From positions 1,978,501-2,042,500 of the forward strand of contig NZ_RWJF01000001.1 of NCBI RefSeq assembly GCF_003970925.1: DNA of 64,000 nucleotides, read 5' to 3'. Position 1 is the first letter of the stretch, and each line of letters begins with the position of its first letter. Both the position numbers and the translations under genes were made by a program. The notes beneath the pieces are model-generated. The model did no database searches, was not told the origin of the DNA, and saw only the letters and a program-made list of their open reading frames with translations. Source of the stretch: Sphingomonas ginkgonis (GTDB lineage Bacteria > Pseudomonadota > Alphaproteobacteria > Sphingomonadales > Sphingomonadaceae). Below, one piece after another: positions 9,003-19,664 of the stretch.

Positions 9003-10821
9003 CGATGCTCCTCCCCTCGGTGCGGTAGCCGACCACGTCCTGGTAGCGCGCGTCGAAGGCGTTGGCGACGCGGACGAAGGCATTGAGCCGACTGTTCAGG
9101 GCATAGGCGGCCCGTGCTCCGACGAGCGCATAGCCGTGGAGCCGCACCCGCTGGGCCGGGGAGACGTCGAAGTCGGTGTCGAAGCGCACGCCGACATAGG
9201 CGAGCGAGGCGCCATAGCTGAACTTGCCGGTCGCGCCGTCGAGCAGGACCGCGCCGCTGTGCCGCGGCCGCCGCTCCTCACGGGTGGCGGTGTCGGTGGG
9301 CTCGACCTGCTGGGTGGCGTGGAGCCAGGCATAGTTGGCGCTCAGCCGAAGCGCGGATGAGGGAGACCAGCCGAGGGTCAGTTCGGCGCCCTCGCGCCGG
9401 CTCCGCCCCGTGGCATTGGCCGTGGTGGAGAGGAAGGTCGCACCATCGAAGCGGGTGACGATCTCGTCCTTCAGATGCTGGCGATAGAGGGTCGCGGAGG
9501 CGTCCCAGGCCCGCCGCTTCCAGCGCAGCGAAACCTCGCCCCCGCGGGAGCGCTCCGGGAGTATGTTCGGATTGCCGACGAAACTGCCGGGAAAGAAGCC
9601 GTAGAGATCGGTGAAAGTGGGCTGCGCAATTCCCTCGCTATACGAAGCGGTTAGCGCCAGTGCCTCGGACAGCTTTAGAAGCGCCGAGGCGCGCAGGCTG
9701 GTGGCGTCGTGGAAGCGGTTGAAGGCGTCCCGGCGGAGCGCGAGGTCGGTGACAAGCCGCCCCGTCCAGTCGGCCCGCCACTCGCCCGTGACCGAGCGAT
9801 GGCGCCGGGTGCGTCGCTGGTCGGTGAAGCCGCCGTAGACCGCGTCGGAGGCGGTGTAGCGCTCGTTCTCCTGCTCGACTGCGGCGGTGAGCTGCTGCTT
9901 GACCGATCCGGTGGCGAAGCGGCGCGAGACCTGCGCGGCATAGGTGGCACGCCGGGCGTCGGTGCGGTTGAGATAGGTGTCGCCGAGATCGTTGCGGTTG
10001 GTCGAACCGAGCAGCGAGGCGGAGAGGCTGGCGCTCCAGTCCTGGTCCTGGTGCGACAGCCAGGCCCGCCCGGCGCTCAGCCGGTTGTGGCTGTTGTCGA
10101 GCGTGTCGGCGTGAAGGAAAGTGACGGGATTATAGCCGTCGAAGTCGCTTCGGGCGCGGATCGCGAAACCACTCAGGCCCGCCTCGTTGCCGCCGCCCAA
10201 GGTCAGTGCGGCGCGGCCGCGGAAACTGGCGTTCCAGTAGCCGTCCTTGTCCCCGCCGGGCCCGCCGAAACTGTCGATCCCGGTGGCGCGCTGGTAGCCG
10301 CCCCCGAGCGCCACGCTGAGCGGCCCCTGCGCGAAGCCGGTGCCGGCGGAGACACGGGCGAAGCCGAACGAACCGGCCTCAACCGTTGCCGCGGTCACCG
10401 CCTTGCGATCGCTGTCGACGGCGACCACTCCGCCGATCGCTTCCGAGCCCCACAGCGCCGACTGCGGCCCGCGGACCACCTCGATCCGTGAGGCGAGGTC
10501 GGTCGAGAGCAGTTCGAACCGGGGTTCGTTGCCGGCGGCGGGGTCGTTGGCGCGGATCCCGTCGATGAACAGCAAGGTGTGGTTCGCCTCGGCGCCGCGG
10601 ATCCGGAGCTGGGCCTGCGACCCCGCCGAACCGCTGGTCGCCAGCGAGGCCGACGGGGTCAGCCGGAGCAGGCTGTCGGCGAGCGGCTCGCCGAGACGCT
10701 GGATCGTATCCGCGTCGAGGACGGTGGCGCTGGCAGCGCTGTCCGACTGCGGCTCGGGCGTCCGCGACGCGGTGACGACAATGGCGGTGGCGGGCGGGGC
10801 AGGGGGAAGGTCGGCGAACAT
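8971..10821 (-). CDS. btuB: TonB-dependent vitamin B12 receptor (BtuB-like), no signal peptide visible
   Basis: 616 residues from the ATG at 10821. Outer-membrane barrel that imports cobalamin with energy from TonB. A TonB box (TAIVVTASR) comes at residues 12-20, then the plug domain ([39 protein letters not shown]), then barrel strands to the C-terminus. The start has a good ribosome-binding site (GGAGAG, spacing about 6). Oddly, the TonB box is only a dozen residues after the start and there is no hydrophobic leader in this frame, from the next upstream ATG (10845) or in the other frames. A cobalamin riboswitch precedes it. The function call is strong; whether the protein is exported is in doubt. 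Confidence 0.9.
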   Translation of the reverse strand: MFADLPPAPPATAIVVTASRTPEPQSDSAASATVLDADTIQRLGEPLADSLLRLTPSASLATSGSAGSQAQLRIRGAEANHTLLFIDGIRANDPAAGNEPRFELLSTDLASRIEVVRGPQSALWGSEAIGGVVAVDSDRKAVTAATVEAGSFGFARVSAGTGFAQGPLSVALGGGYQRATGIDSFGGPGGDKDGYWNASFRGRAALTLGGGNEAGLSGFAIRARSDFDGYNPVTFLHADTLDNSHNRLSAGRAWLSHQDQDWSASLSASLLGSTNRNDLGDTYLNRTDARRATYAAQVSRRFATGSVKQQLTAAVEQENERYTASDAVYGGFTDQRRTRRHRSVTGEWRADWTGRLVTDLALRRDAFNRFHDATSLRASALLKLSEALALTASYSEGIAQPTFTDLYGFFPGSFVGNPNILPERSRGGEVSLRWKRRAWDASATLYRQHLKDEIVTRFDGATFLSTTANATGRSRREGAELTLGWSPSSALRLSANYAWLHATQQVEPTDTATREERRPRHSGAVLLDGATGKFSYGASLAYVGVRFDTDFDVSPAQRVRLHGYALVGARAAYALNSRLNAFVRVANAFDARYQDVVGYRTEGRSIDAGIRLALDR

Positions 10822-10899
10822 ACGGTCTCTCCGTGGCAACGACATGAAGTCGTCACGGAGGGCACGAACCGGCCCACGCCCCGCCGCTGGTCCCGGCAA

Positions 10900-11040
10900 C
10901 GAAGACGGACGACGGACCGGGCCAGCGATCTGGCTTCTCCCGCGCCTCGTCGGAGGCGAAGGATCACAGTTGCGGGCACAGCGCCGGTCTTGCACCGGAC
11001 TTCCCTGGGTCCCGATCCTGGCCGGGCCGCTATGAGCCTG
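10900..11040 (-). promoter_or_regulatory. Cobalamin riboswitch upstream of btuB
   Basis: Read on the minus strand, the leader of btuB contains the conserved elements in order: GGGAAGTCCGGTGCAAGACC, with the stem CCGGTGCAAGACCGG (10984-10998); the core GCCCGCAACTGTGAT (10963-10977); and the B12 box region GAAGCCAGATCGCTGGC (10921-10937). This is the adenosylcobalamin-binding RNA that shuts down B12 uptake genes when cofactor is abundant. Outer boundaries are approximate. The loop-rich stretch between 10850 and 10900 probably forms the expression platform that sequesters the btuB ribosome-binding site near 10826-10835. Confidence 0.92.
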
Positions 11041-11130
11041 CCCGAGCCTTGTCAATCCGCGGCCCGTCCGCTAGGGCGCGCTCCGCATCCGGGCTGGTCG
11101 GAAACCAGCCGAGCTCAAGGACAAGAGATC

Positions 11131-11361
11131 ATGAAGAACGGGAGCCACCCCGACTATCACTTCATCACCGTCGAGATGACCGACGGGACGAAGTTCCAGA
11201 CCCGCTCCACCTACGGCAAGGAGGGCGACACCCTCCACCTCGACATCGATCCGACGGTGCATCCGGCCTGGACCGGCGGCAATGCCCGCGTGCTCGACAG
11301 CGGCGGCCAGGTGGCGCGCTTCAACAAGCGCTTCGGCGGGCTGACGCTCGGCAAGAAGTAA
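11131..11361 (+). CDS. rpmE: 50S ribosomal protein L31
   Basis: 76 residues. Small basic protein of the large ribosomal subunit. The pattern ([28 protein letters not shown], read in two parts, then [13 protein letters not shown] and RFNKRFGGL) is that of L31. It has no cysteines, so this is the zinc-free form, which is normal for many proteobacteria. The ATG at 11131 lies after AAGGACAAGAGATC. The gene is divergent from the B12 operon, and the acetyltransferase gene begins one base after its stop. In related genomes rpmE often sits close to fabZ; here the B12 operon separates them. Confidence 0.95.
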   Translation: MKNGSHPDYHFITVEMTDGTKFQTRSTYGKEGDTLHLDIDPTVHPAWTGGNARVLDSGGQVARFNKRFGGLTLGKK

Positions 11362-11362
11362 G

Positions 11363-11910
11363 GTGCAGCGCTCGGCTCCACGGCTGGAGACCGGGCGCCT
11401 CATCCTCCGCGAATTTCGCCGCGACGACCTCGCCGCCTACGCAGCAACGCTGGGCGATGCAGTCATCATGCGCCATCTCGGCGGCCAGCCGGTCAGCCGC
11501 GAGGACAGCTGGCGCAAGCTGATGATGATCGTCGGTCAGTGGCCGCTGCTCGGTTATGGCTATTGGGCGGTGGAGCGGAGGGACGACGGGCGGATGGTCG
11601 GCCATGTCGGCTTCTGCGATTTCGAGCGTGCGGTCGAGCCGCCGCTCGCGCCCGGGCCCGAGATGGGCTGGATCTTCGATGCGAGCGTCCACGGCGAGGG
11701 CATGGCCGGCGAGGCGTGCCGGGCGGCGCTGGCGTGGATCGATTCGACCCTCGCCCCGGCCACCATCCCGGCCATCATCAATCCCGACAACCAGGCGTCG
11801 ATCCGGCTGGCCGAGCGGCTCGGCTTCGAGCGCCGGCCCGACGCCGTCTATCATGGCGGCCCGATCACCGTCTTCGAGCGCCGCCGACCGGCGGCCGCGC
11901 CCGTCGCCGC

Positions 11911-11914
<4 letters not shown>
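11363..11914 (+). CDS. GNAT-family N-acetyltransferase (RimJ/RimL type)
   Basis: 183 residues from a GTG at 11363, one base after the rpmE stop. Predicted cytosolic acetyl-CoA-dependent N-acetyltransferase. Visible features are the N-terminal strand [15 protein letters not shown], the central [22 protein letters not shown], the core [19 protein letters not shown] covering the acetyl-CoA loop, and the C-terminal [16 protein letters not shown]. These are those of the RimJ/RimL group, which acetylates ribosomal protein N-termini or small amines. The substrate is not predictable; co-transcription with rpmE is suggestive only. It overlaps the convergent gcdH gene by four bases. Confidence 0.85.
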
Positions 11915-13119
<1,205 letters not shown>

Positions 13120-13143
13120 GGGGTGAAGATTTCGCCGCTGCCC

Positions 13144-15282
13144 TTAGCGGGCCGGAGCCGGCTTCGCCACCCCGCCGCCGCCCAGGCTCCGCCGCAGCGA
13201 CAGGGTGAAGCTCGGGTGGATGTTGCGCTGCGCGAACTCGTCGACCCCCGACAGCGGCACCGCTCGATTGGGAAAGTAGAAGTTTCTCAGTCGATGGACC
13301 TTGCTGTCGAGCAGATTGTCGACGTCCAGCCGCACCGTGGTGAGCGGGTCGGGGCGGTACTCGACGAACGCGGTGGCATAGGGGCCGACATTCCACACCC
13401 GCTCGATCATGTCGGTGCGGAACAGCGTGGTGCCCTGGCGATCGGCGAGGGTCCCGCCATACGCCCAACGGCCGCGATCGCGGCGCAGCTCGAGGCTCCA
13501 CTGCCAGTCGGGCCAGAAGCCGCTGAAGCGGCGCGGGTCGCCGCTGATGGGGTCGTCGACGCGGGTTCGCTGGAAGGTGGCGTTGGCCTTGCCGCGCAGC
13601 CCCTTCCACCAGCGGCCGAGCGGCGCGTCGAGCGTCAGGTCGACGAAGCTCCGCGTTCCTCTGCCCAGGTTGCCGGGCGCGTCGAAGCCGTCTTCGGTGA
13701 GGATCCGGTCCTGGACCTTGCTGATCCGGTCGTGGCCAACCTCGACGCGCAGTTGCCCGTCGCCGAGCAGCTTGTGGTCTGCGGTGGCGCGGAACTCCCA
13801 GGCGCGTTGCGGCTCGAGGTCGGCATTACCGCCGTTGACCCGGCCTGCGGCGAGGTCGGCGCTCGACACGAAGTCGTAGAAGTCGAGCTGCGCGACGGTA
13901 CGGCGGGCGATCAGCTGCGCGTGCCAGCCGCCGCCGGGCTGCAGGTCGAGGGTGAGGCTGGGCTTGAGGAAGCCGAGCGAACGCCGCGCCTCGGCATCGC
14001 CCGACACCGTCAGCCGCGAGGTCTCATAGGCGAGCCGGGCATCGACCCGGACCGCGCGCGAGACCTGGCGGCCGGCGTTGACGAAGCTCTCGGTCCGCAC
14101 CTCCTTCACCACCGCGTTGCTGAGCGGCAGCTCGACGATGGTGCGGTTGCCAACCTCGTCGAAGGCGGCCAGGCTCGTGCCGTAGGTGAGCTTGTTGAGC
14201 GCCACTTCGCTGCCCAGCTCGACCGCCATGCCGGCGAGATTCGACCGGGTCCAGCCGAGCCTCGCCAGACTCTCGTCGTAGCGCGAGCGGCTGTTCTGCT
14301 CGAACCCGCCGACGATCCGCTCGTCGATCCGATTGTAGTAGGCGTCCAGCGCGGTCTTGCGCCGCCGCGTGGCGAGGCCGACCAGCTTGATCGTCCCGCC
14401 GGCCAGCGGCTGGCTGACATCGCCGCCAAGCTCATAGGCGGGGACCTTGTACTGCTCGATCAGCCGGTCGTCGCGCTCGGGGCCGGCGACCGGCACGACA
14501 TGGTTGGTCTGAAGCAGGTCGAACTTGCCCGGCTGGGCGCGCAGGTTGACGTGGGCCGCCCGGTTGCCGCCCGGTTCGAAGCTCCAGCTCGCCGCGAGGA
14601 AGGGAGCGGGCTGCTTGTAGCGGTTGACCTTGCGCCGATACTCGATCGGCTCGCCGCTGCCCGCGACCGTGACCCGGTCGTAGCCTTCCTCCTGCGTCGT
14701 GTTGGTGCCGGTACCGGCGGCGACGCTGAAGCTGTGCTTGCCGCGCCGCCACAGGGCATTTCCCTCGAGGTCGGGCACCAGGCGGCCGTCGTAGAGGCGG
14801 GTGAGCTTGCCCTTGACGCTGCCGTCGAGCCCGCCCTCGGCCGCAAGGATGATGTTGAGCACCTGCGTCTTGGAGGAATAGTCCGAGCCGTAGAGATCGC
14901 CGGGCCCGACCTCGACTTTCTGCACCCGGCGCGCCGGGATGCGGGCGAGCAGGGCGTCGAGCGTCTCCGACTTGGACGAGGGACGGGCGCCGTTGACGAC
15001 GACGTTGCCCGCCGCGCCGGCGAAGCCACGCACGTCGGTGCTGCCGGTCTCGAGCACGAAGCCGGGAACGCGGGTGACGATGTCGAGCGCGGTGGAGGGA
15101 GCATAGGGGGCGAAGAACTCCGGGCCGTAGACCGACGTCCTCGCGCTGCCCGCGCTATGGGCCGGGCGGTCCCCTGCCGGCGCCTGCTGGGCGAAGGCCT
15201 GAGCCGCGCCCGAGAACGCCACCAACGCCAATGACAGGCCGGTGCGCGGCCACGGCCGCTCCGGCGATTTCCCCTGTTTCAT
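13144..15282 (-). CDS. TonB-dependent outer-membrane receptor, substrate unknown
   Basis: 712 residues from the ATG at 15282; the open frame extends further upstream, but only this start gives a signal peptide (basic MKQGKSPERPWPRTG, hydrophobic LSLALVAFSGAAQAFA). The plug follows (TALDIVTRVPGFVLETG, VRGFAGAAGNVVVNGARPSS), where a self-recognition NGARPSSKSETL segment is typical of a sphingomonad receptor family lacking a long TonB-box tail. The rest is an outer-membrane barrel of about 22 strands. Sphingomonads have many such receptors for sugars, metals or aromatic compounds; neither the sequence nor the neighbours reveal this one's ligand. A hairpin GCCGAA-N6-TTCGGC lies 16 bases upstream of the start (15298-15315). 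Confidence 0.83.
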   Translation of the reverse strand: MKQGKSPERPWPRTGLSLALVAFSGAAQAFAQQAPAGDRPAHSAGSARTSVYGPEFFAPYAPSTALDIVTRVPGFVLETGSTDVRGFAGAAGNVVVNGARPSSKSETLDALLARIPARRVQKVEVGPGDLYGSDYSSKTQVLNIILAAEGGLDGSVKGKLTRLYDGRLVPDLEGNALWRRGKHSFSVAAGTGTNTTQEEGYDRVTVAGSGEPIEYRRKVNRYKQPAPFLAASWSFEPGGNRAAHVNLRAQPGKFDLLQTNHVVPVAGPERDDRLIEQYKVPAYELGGDVSQPLAGGTIKLVGLATRRRKTALDAYYNRIDERIVGGFEQNSRSRYDESLARLGWTRSNLAGMAVELGSEVALNKLTYGTSLAAFDEVGNRTIVELPLSNAVVKEVRTESFVNAGRQVSRAVRVDARLAYETSRLTVSGDAEARRSLGFLKPSLTLDLQPGGGWHAQLIARRTVAQLDFYDFVSSADLAAGRVNGGNADLEPQRAWEFRATADHKLLGDGQLRVEVGHDRISKVQDRILTEDGFDAPGNLGRGTRSFVDLTLDAPLGRWWKGLRGKANATFQRTRVDDPISGDPRRFSGFWPDWQWSLELRRDRGRWAYGGTLADRQGTTLFRTDMIERVWNVGPYATAFVEYRPDPLTTVRLDVDNLLDSKVHRLRNFYFPNRAVPLSGVDEFAQRNIHPSFTLSLRRSLGGGGVAKPAPAR

Positions 15283-15454
15283 TCGGGCCGTTGTGGAGCC
15301 GAAAGGGCCTTCGGCCGAGACGTCATCGACCAATGGCCGGGCGTTTCTGCCAATGACCAGCAGACGAGGGCAGACGAATGGACCGTTCGGTGCGGTTGCG
15401 GATTCGACCCGCTTCTGTATCGCCTTCGCACGCGGGTGCAGGAAGAGGCGTAGC

Positions 15455-16459
15455 ATGCGACTAGCTGGGAAGTCCGTCGGCGTCGTCTACGTCTCCGACC
15501 GCAACTATCACGAGCTGACCCTCTTCTCGATCGCCTCGCTCGCGCTGTTCCTCAAGGAGCGGGTGTCGATCACCCTGTTCCAGGTCGGCTACGAACAGCC
15601 GCTCGACCCGGCGCTCGCGGCCTATCTCGCCAAGGTCGGGCACAGGATCGAGGTCGTTCCGCTCGCCAGCCGCGATCCCAGCCACGAGGAGGTCCAGCTC
15701 CACGAGCATATCAGCCCGGCCTCGCTGCTGAAGGCCGACGCGATCGACGCGGTGGCACCCCGCCATGACCTCGTCGTGTTCCTCGACGGCGACACGCTGT
15801 TCATGCGCCCCTGTTCGTTCGAGAGCCTGCCGGAATTCACCACCAGCTTCGCCGGGGTCTACAACTTCCTCTCCTACATGCCGTTCTGGGAGCAGGACCT
15901 GATCGGCCACACCGAGCGGACCGGCGTGTCGTCCGACTATTTTAACTCCGGCGTCATCTTCATCCGCAGCGAGCGGTGGATCGCGCTGGGGCTGCGCGAG
16001 CGCTACCGCCGCAACCTCGTCGCGCACGAGGCGCGCTGCCCCTACCGCCACGACGCCGAAGGCAATGATCCGCGCGACTGCGTCGGCTCGGACCAGTGCG
16101 CCTTCAACATGTCGGTCGAGCATGACTGGACGCCGCTCGATTTCCGCTGGAACATGCAGAAGACGACGCGGCACATGGCCGGGTGGCGGCATGCCTTGAT
16201 CCGCCACTACACCGGGCATCGCAAGTTCCTGACCACCAGCAACCGCCACCGCGACGCGGCCGAATACCGGGTGCTCAGCGCGATCCGGGAGCAGGTCGGG
16301 CTGCGGCCGGCCAGGCCGATCCACTATCGCGACCGCGGCCTCGTCTACGCGCTCGACTATGCGGCCAACTTCAAACTGATGCTGGGCTATGGCCGGCTGC
16401 TGCGGAAGCTGAGCGCCAAGATGGCCGGCGGGCGAGCAACCGAACGCGCGGCGGGCTGA
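15455..16459 (+). CDS. Putative glycosyltransferase with DGD motif
   Basis: 334 residues from the ATG at 15455, preceded by GGAAGAGG. The N-terminal half is a Rossmann-like GT-A fold (VGVVYVSDRNYHELTLFSI...), with the metal and nucleotide-sugar motif DGDTLFM at residues 111-117 after a hydrophobic strand LVVFL; FNSGVIFIRSERW and GSDQCAFNMSVEHDW further along resemble GT8-like transferases, where a second Asp contacts the donor. It is likely to add a sugar in envelope or exopolysaccharide synthesis, in keeping with the flippase gene that converges on it. No signal peptide. Donor and acceptor are unknown; the family assignment is by motif only. Confidence 0.68.
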   Translation: MRLAGKSVGVVYVSDRNYHELTLFSIASLALFLKERVSITLFQVGYEQPLDPALAAYLAKVGHRIEVVPLASRDPSHEEVQLHEHISPASLLKADAIDAVAPRHDLVVFLDGDTLFMRPCSFESLPEFTTSFAGVYNFLSYMPFWEQDLIGHTERTGVSSDYFNSGVIFIRSERWIALGLRERYRRNLVAHEARCPYRHDAEGNDPRDCVGSDQCAFNMSVEHDWTPLDFRWNMQKTTRHMAGWRHALIRHYTGHRKFLTTSNRHRDAAEYRVLSAIREQVGLRPARPIHYRDRGLVYALDYAANFKLMLGYGRLLRKLSAKMAGGRATERAAG

Positions 16460-16475
16460 TCTAAACGGATCAGCC
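16454..16475. terminator. Inverted repeat across two convergent stop codons
   Basis: GGCTGATC (16454-16461) and GATCAGCC (16468-16475) form a perfect 8-bp stem with a 6-base loop. It spans the stop codon of the glycosyltransferase and that of the opposite flippase gene, which fits a bidirectional transcription stop. There is no T-run, so its strength is doubtful. Confidence 0.45.
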
Positions 16476-18035
16476 GTCCGGTGCGTCGCGGCCGCGGCGG
16501 CGGGCGATGGAAACCAGCCGCTTCATCTCGGGATAGCCGAGCAGCGTCACAGTGACGGCGAACACCGCAAGCAGCAGCGGCGGGAGCAGCAGCAGCCGCA
16601 GCAGCGGCGCCGCGTGGAAGGGCAGAAGGAGATAGGCCGCAGTCATCGCCCCGGCGCCGGCAGCGGGGAGTGCCAGCGCCTTCAGCATCGCCAGCACCGA
16701 GCGACCCTCGCGCGCCGCCGCGGCGATGCAGAGCGCGACGAGCGAGCTCCAGGTGATCGCCGCCACGCCGAAGGCGACCCCGCGCGCGCTGACATGGGCC
16801 AGCAGCGGCAGCACGCAGACGGTCGCGACGGCCCCGCCCAGCACCACCGCGGTGAACTGGCGGTCGGCGCGCGCGGCGATGAGGTAGTTGGTCACCAGCG
16901 AGGCCATGCCCTGGCCGAGCGTGGACAGGGCGAGGATGGAGAGGATCGCGCCCGAGGCCAGCCACTTCTTGTTGAGCAGCAGGGCGATGACGTCAGTGCC
17001 GAGCAGCGACAGGCCGACGAAGACGGGGAAGAAGACCAGCCCGACCACCAGCAGCGAGTTCAGCAGCCGCTGGTAGGCGGCGGGGTTCTCGCTGCCGCGC
17101 GAGAAGAGGGCGAGGATCACGCTGCCGGTCGAGCTGACGATGATCAGGTTGGCGGCCAGCATCAGCCGCTTGGCCGCGCTGTAGATGCCCGCCGCGGTCG
17201 ACCCGAGATAATAGGTGATGAAGAAGACGTCGGCCTCGTAGCCGACGAAGTTGAGCACGTTGATCAGCGCGAGGTGGCGGGCCGAGCCGAGGTGCCGCCG
17301 CGTGTGGCCGAGGTGGAAGCGCAGGCGCGGCCGCCACGGGCTGAGAAAGACGAGCAGCACCACCGTCACCGCCGTGCTGACGAGCTGCTGAGCAACGAGG
17401 CTCCAGACGCCGAAACCGGCCAGCGCCATGCCGATCCCGGTCGCGCCGCCGAACGCCGAGGCGATCGACGAGCGCACCGCCAGCGCATGATATTCGAAGC
17501 GCTTGGAATACCAGATCTCGTGCGAGCGCCACAGACCGGTGCCGAACAGCACCACCGCGATCAGCTCGACGACCGGGGCCAGCGGCGGCTCGCGAAGGAT
17601 CCAGGCGATCGGATAGGCGAGGAGGAAGATCGCCGCCGACCCGAGCCCGGAGAGGAGCACGATCGAGGAGAAGAACTCGTTATACTCGTCCTCGCTCGGG
17701 TCGGGGAGCGACATCAGGCGGATCGCCAGCGGCTCGACCACCAGTCGCTTCGAGACCTCGACAATCAGCGTGGCGATGGCGACGAGGCCGAAGGCGGCCG
17801 GGCTGATGATCCGTGCGGTGATGAGAAAGGCGAGCAGCGACAGGCCCTGCGAGGTGGCGGCATTGCCGACCGACCACAGCGCGGCCTTGCCCACCGCCCA
17901 GGCGCTGAGGCGCGCCGCCGGCGCAGCCGGGGGCGGGGCGGCCGGCGGGTCGAGCTCGCTCAGCCGACCAGCCCTTCGGTCACGGACCGGGTCCCAGAGG
18001 GGTGGAGAGCGGACAGCGGGTGGTTCCTTCGGCAC
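16470..18035 (-). CDS. Polysaccharide/lipid-oligosaccharide flippase (MATE/PST superfamily, Wzx-like)
   Basis: 521 residues from a GTG at 18035. Integral inner-membrane protein with about 12-14 hydrophobic helices after a Pro/Ala-rich cytosolic extension of ~45 residues. Recognisable are NAATSQGLSLLAFLITARIISPAAFGLVAIA (read in two parts), the classical N-terminus of this flippase family, and FVGYEADVFFITYYLGSTAAGIYSAAKRL in the middle. It presumably moves an undecaprenyl-linked sugar across the membrane. The start is uncertain: there is no clear ribosome-binding site, and a palindrome GACGGT-N5-ACCGTC lies just upstream (18040-18056) that could be an operator. It converges on the glycosyltransferase gene. 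Confidence 0.85.
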   Translation of the reverse strand: MPKEPPAVRSPPLWDPVRDRRAGRLSELDPPAAPPPAAPAARLSAWAVGKAALWSVGNAATSQGLSLLAFLITARIISPAAFGLVAIATLIVEVSKRLVVEPLAIRLMSLPDPSEDEYNEFFSSIVLLSGLGSAAIFLLAYPIAWILREPPLAPVVELIAVVLFGTGLWRSHEIWYSKRFEYHALAVRSSIASAFGGATGIGMALAGFGVWSLVAQQLVSTAVTVVLLVFLSPWRPRLRFHLGHTRRHLGSARHLALINVLNFVGYEADVFFITYYLGSTAAGIYSAAKRLMLAANLIIVSSTGSVILALFSRGSENPAAYQRLLNSLLVVGLVFFPVFVGLSLLGTDVIALLLNKKWLASGAILSILALSTLGQGMASLVTNYLIAARADRQFTAVVLGGAVATVCVLPLLAHVSARGVAFGVAAITWSSLVALCIAAAAREGRSVLAMLKALALPAAGAGAMTAAYLLLPFHAAPLLRLLLLPPLLLAVFAVTVTLLGYPEMKRLVSIARRRGRDAPDG

Positions 18036-18278
18036 GAGCGACGGTCACGAACCGTCAGGATGGATTTGCGGTAGCAGCTGGTCGGACCCGGCGCAGCCGC
18101 CATTCCTTCCTGTCCCGCCGTGGCACGATGGCGGTCGGCTTCCAAGCGCGTCCGTCGTCCTTGCCGCGCGTGGGCAAGGGCTCGACCGGAGATGCGCAGA
18201 GCGGGTCGGCCTTCGTGTCGTGCCGGACCGCAGGACGATCGCGCGGATGTCGGAAATGGCCTTTATGCGCCATCGCCG

Positions 18279-18368
<90 letters not shown>

Positions 18369-18495
18369 GCTGCCGTTCGCCGCATAAGCGGAGCGTTCAG
18401 CTTGCCTCGCCTATCGGTTAGGGCAGGAAGAAAGGCAACCGTCCGCCGCAACGAGGGGACGGGGCGGGGCGTTCGGAAAAGGGAGTAGGTACGGG

Positions 18496-19623
18496 GTGAA
18501 GCGCGTGACGAGGCGAGTGATCAAGGGCGCAGCCGTGGCGGTTGCGGCCTCGCTCGCGCTGACCCAGGCCGTCGCCCAGGTCGATCCGCTGGCGCCGCTG
18601 CCGGAAGCCCAGCCACGCCCGGCGAGCGCTATTCCCGCCACTCCGACCGCCTCGGCCGGGTTCGGCTATCCCGGCGGGTTTGCCGCCTATCGCAACCGGC
18701 TGGGCGCGCTGGCCCGCTCGGCGGGGGTGCGCGAGGCGACGATCCAGGCGGTCGTGCCGACGCTGCAGCTCAACAGCCGGGTCATCCAGCTCGACCGCGG
18801 CCAGCCGGGGCAGGTCGGCAATCCCAACTCGACGCCGCCGTTCGCGCCCTATCGCCGCGAGCATGTCACCGCCGACCTCATCAGCCGCGGGCAGGCCCGC
18901 TACTCGGCGCTGTGGCCGCAGCTCTCGCGCATCCAGACCCGCTACGGGGTCGAGCCGCAGGTGCTGATGGCGATCTTCGGGCACGAGACCAGCTACGGCC
19001 GGGTGACCGGCGGGTTCGACCTGCTCCAGTCGCTTGCCAGTCTCGCCTACGACGGGCGCCGCCGCGGCTTTTTCGAGGACGAGTTCGTCGCCGCCATGCG
19101 CCTGCTCGACCAGGGCGTCGCGCGCGACCGGCTGAAGGGCAGCTGGGCCGGAGCGACCGGCTATCCGCAGTTCATGCCGACCATCGTCCAGCGGCTGCGG
19201 GTGGACGGCGACGGCGACGGCTATGCCAACATCTGGACCAACGAGGCCGACGCGCTCGCCTCGATCGCCAACTATTTCCGCGATGCCGGATGGAAGCCCA
19301 ACGTCCACTGGGGCGTGGCGGCGCGGGTTCCGGCCGGGTTCAACCGCTCGGCGGTGGCGACGCGGCTGAAGTCGCCGCGGTGCGAGCGCGTCTATGCTCG
19401 GCACAGCCGCTGGATGACCATGCGCGAATGGCGCGCGCTCGGCGTGGTGCCGACCGGGCGCACACTTCCCGACAGCGAGATGGCGAGCCTGATCGAGCCC
19501 GACGGGCCGGGGTCGACGGCCTATCTGCTCAGCCAGAACTACCGTGTCATCCTCGACTACAACTGCTCGAATTTTTACGCGCTTTCGGTCGGGCTGCTGG
19601 CGGACGCCATCGCGCGCGGCTAA
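18496..19623 (+). CDS. Lytic murein transglycosylase B-type
   Basis: 375 residues from a GTG at 18496, preceded by GGGAGTAGG. Periplasmic enzyme that cleaves the MurNAc-GlcNAc bond of peptidoglycan to form 1,6-anhydro ends. Signal peptide at the N-terminus (RRVIKGAAVAVAASLALTQA). Catalytic Glu164 lies in IFGHETSYGR; other MltB/SLT-fold landmarks are LLQSLASLAYDGRR, GSWAGATGYPQFMPT and VDGDGDGYANIW. There is no lipobox Cys, so it is soluble rather than lipid-anchored. It is followed 41 bases later by a D,D-carboxypeptidase gene, which gives a small peptidoglycan-remodelling pair. Confidence 0.9.
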   Translation: MKRVTRRVIKGAAVAVAASLALTQAVAQVDPLAPLPEAQPRPASAIPATPTASAGFGYPGGFAAYRNRLGALARSAGVREATIQAVVPTLQLNSRVIQLDRGQPGQVGNPNSTPPFAPYRREHVTADLISRGQARYSALWPQLSRIQTRYGVEPQVLMAIFGHETSYGRVTGGFDLLQSLASLAYDGRRRGFFEDEFVAAMRLLDQGVARDRLKGSWAGATGYPQFMPTIVQRLRVDGDGDGYANIWTNEADALASIANYFRDAGWKPNVHWGVAARVPAGFNRSAVATRLKSPRCERVYARHSRWMTMREWRALGVVPTGRTLPDSEMASLIEPDGPGSTAYLLSQNYRVILDYNCSNFYALSVGLLADAIARG

Positions 19624-19664
19624 GCTTCGCTGGTCCAGTCCAGCCGAGGATTCATCACCCGATC

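Noticed and set aside
15298..15315. Hairpin GCCGAA-N6-TTCGGC as a terminator
   Set aside because: It lies upstream of the TonB receptor start and has no T-run; a chance GC-rich stem or an operator is as likely.
18036..18278. A small gene between the flippase and tRNA-Ser
   Set aside because: All short frames here are Arg-rich antisense-like products; no ribosome-binding site with a credible start was found.
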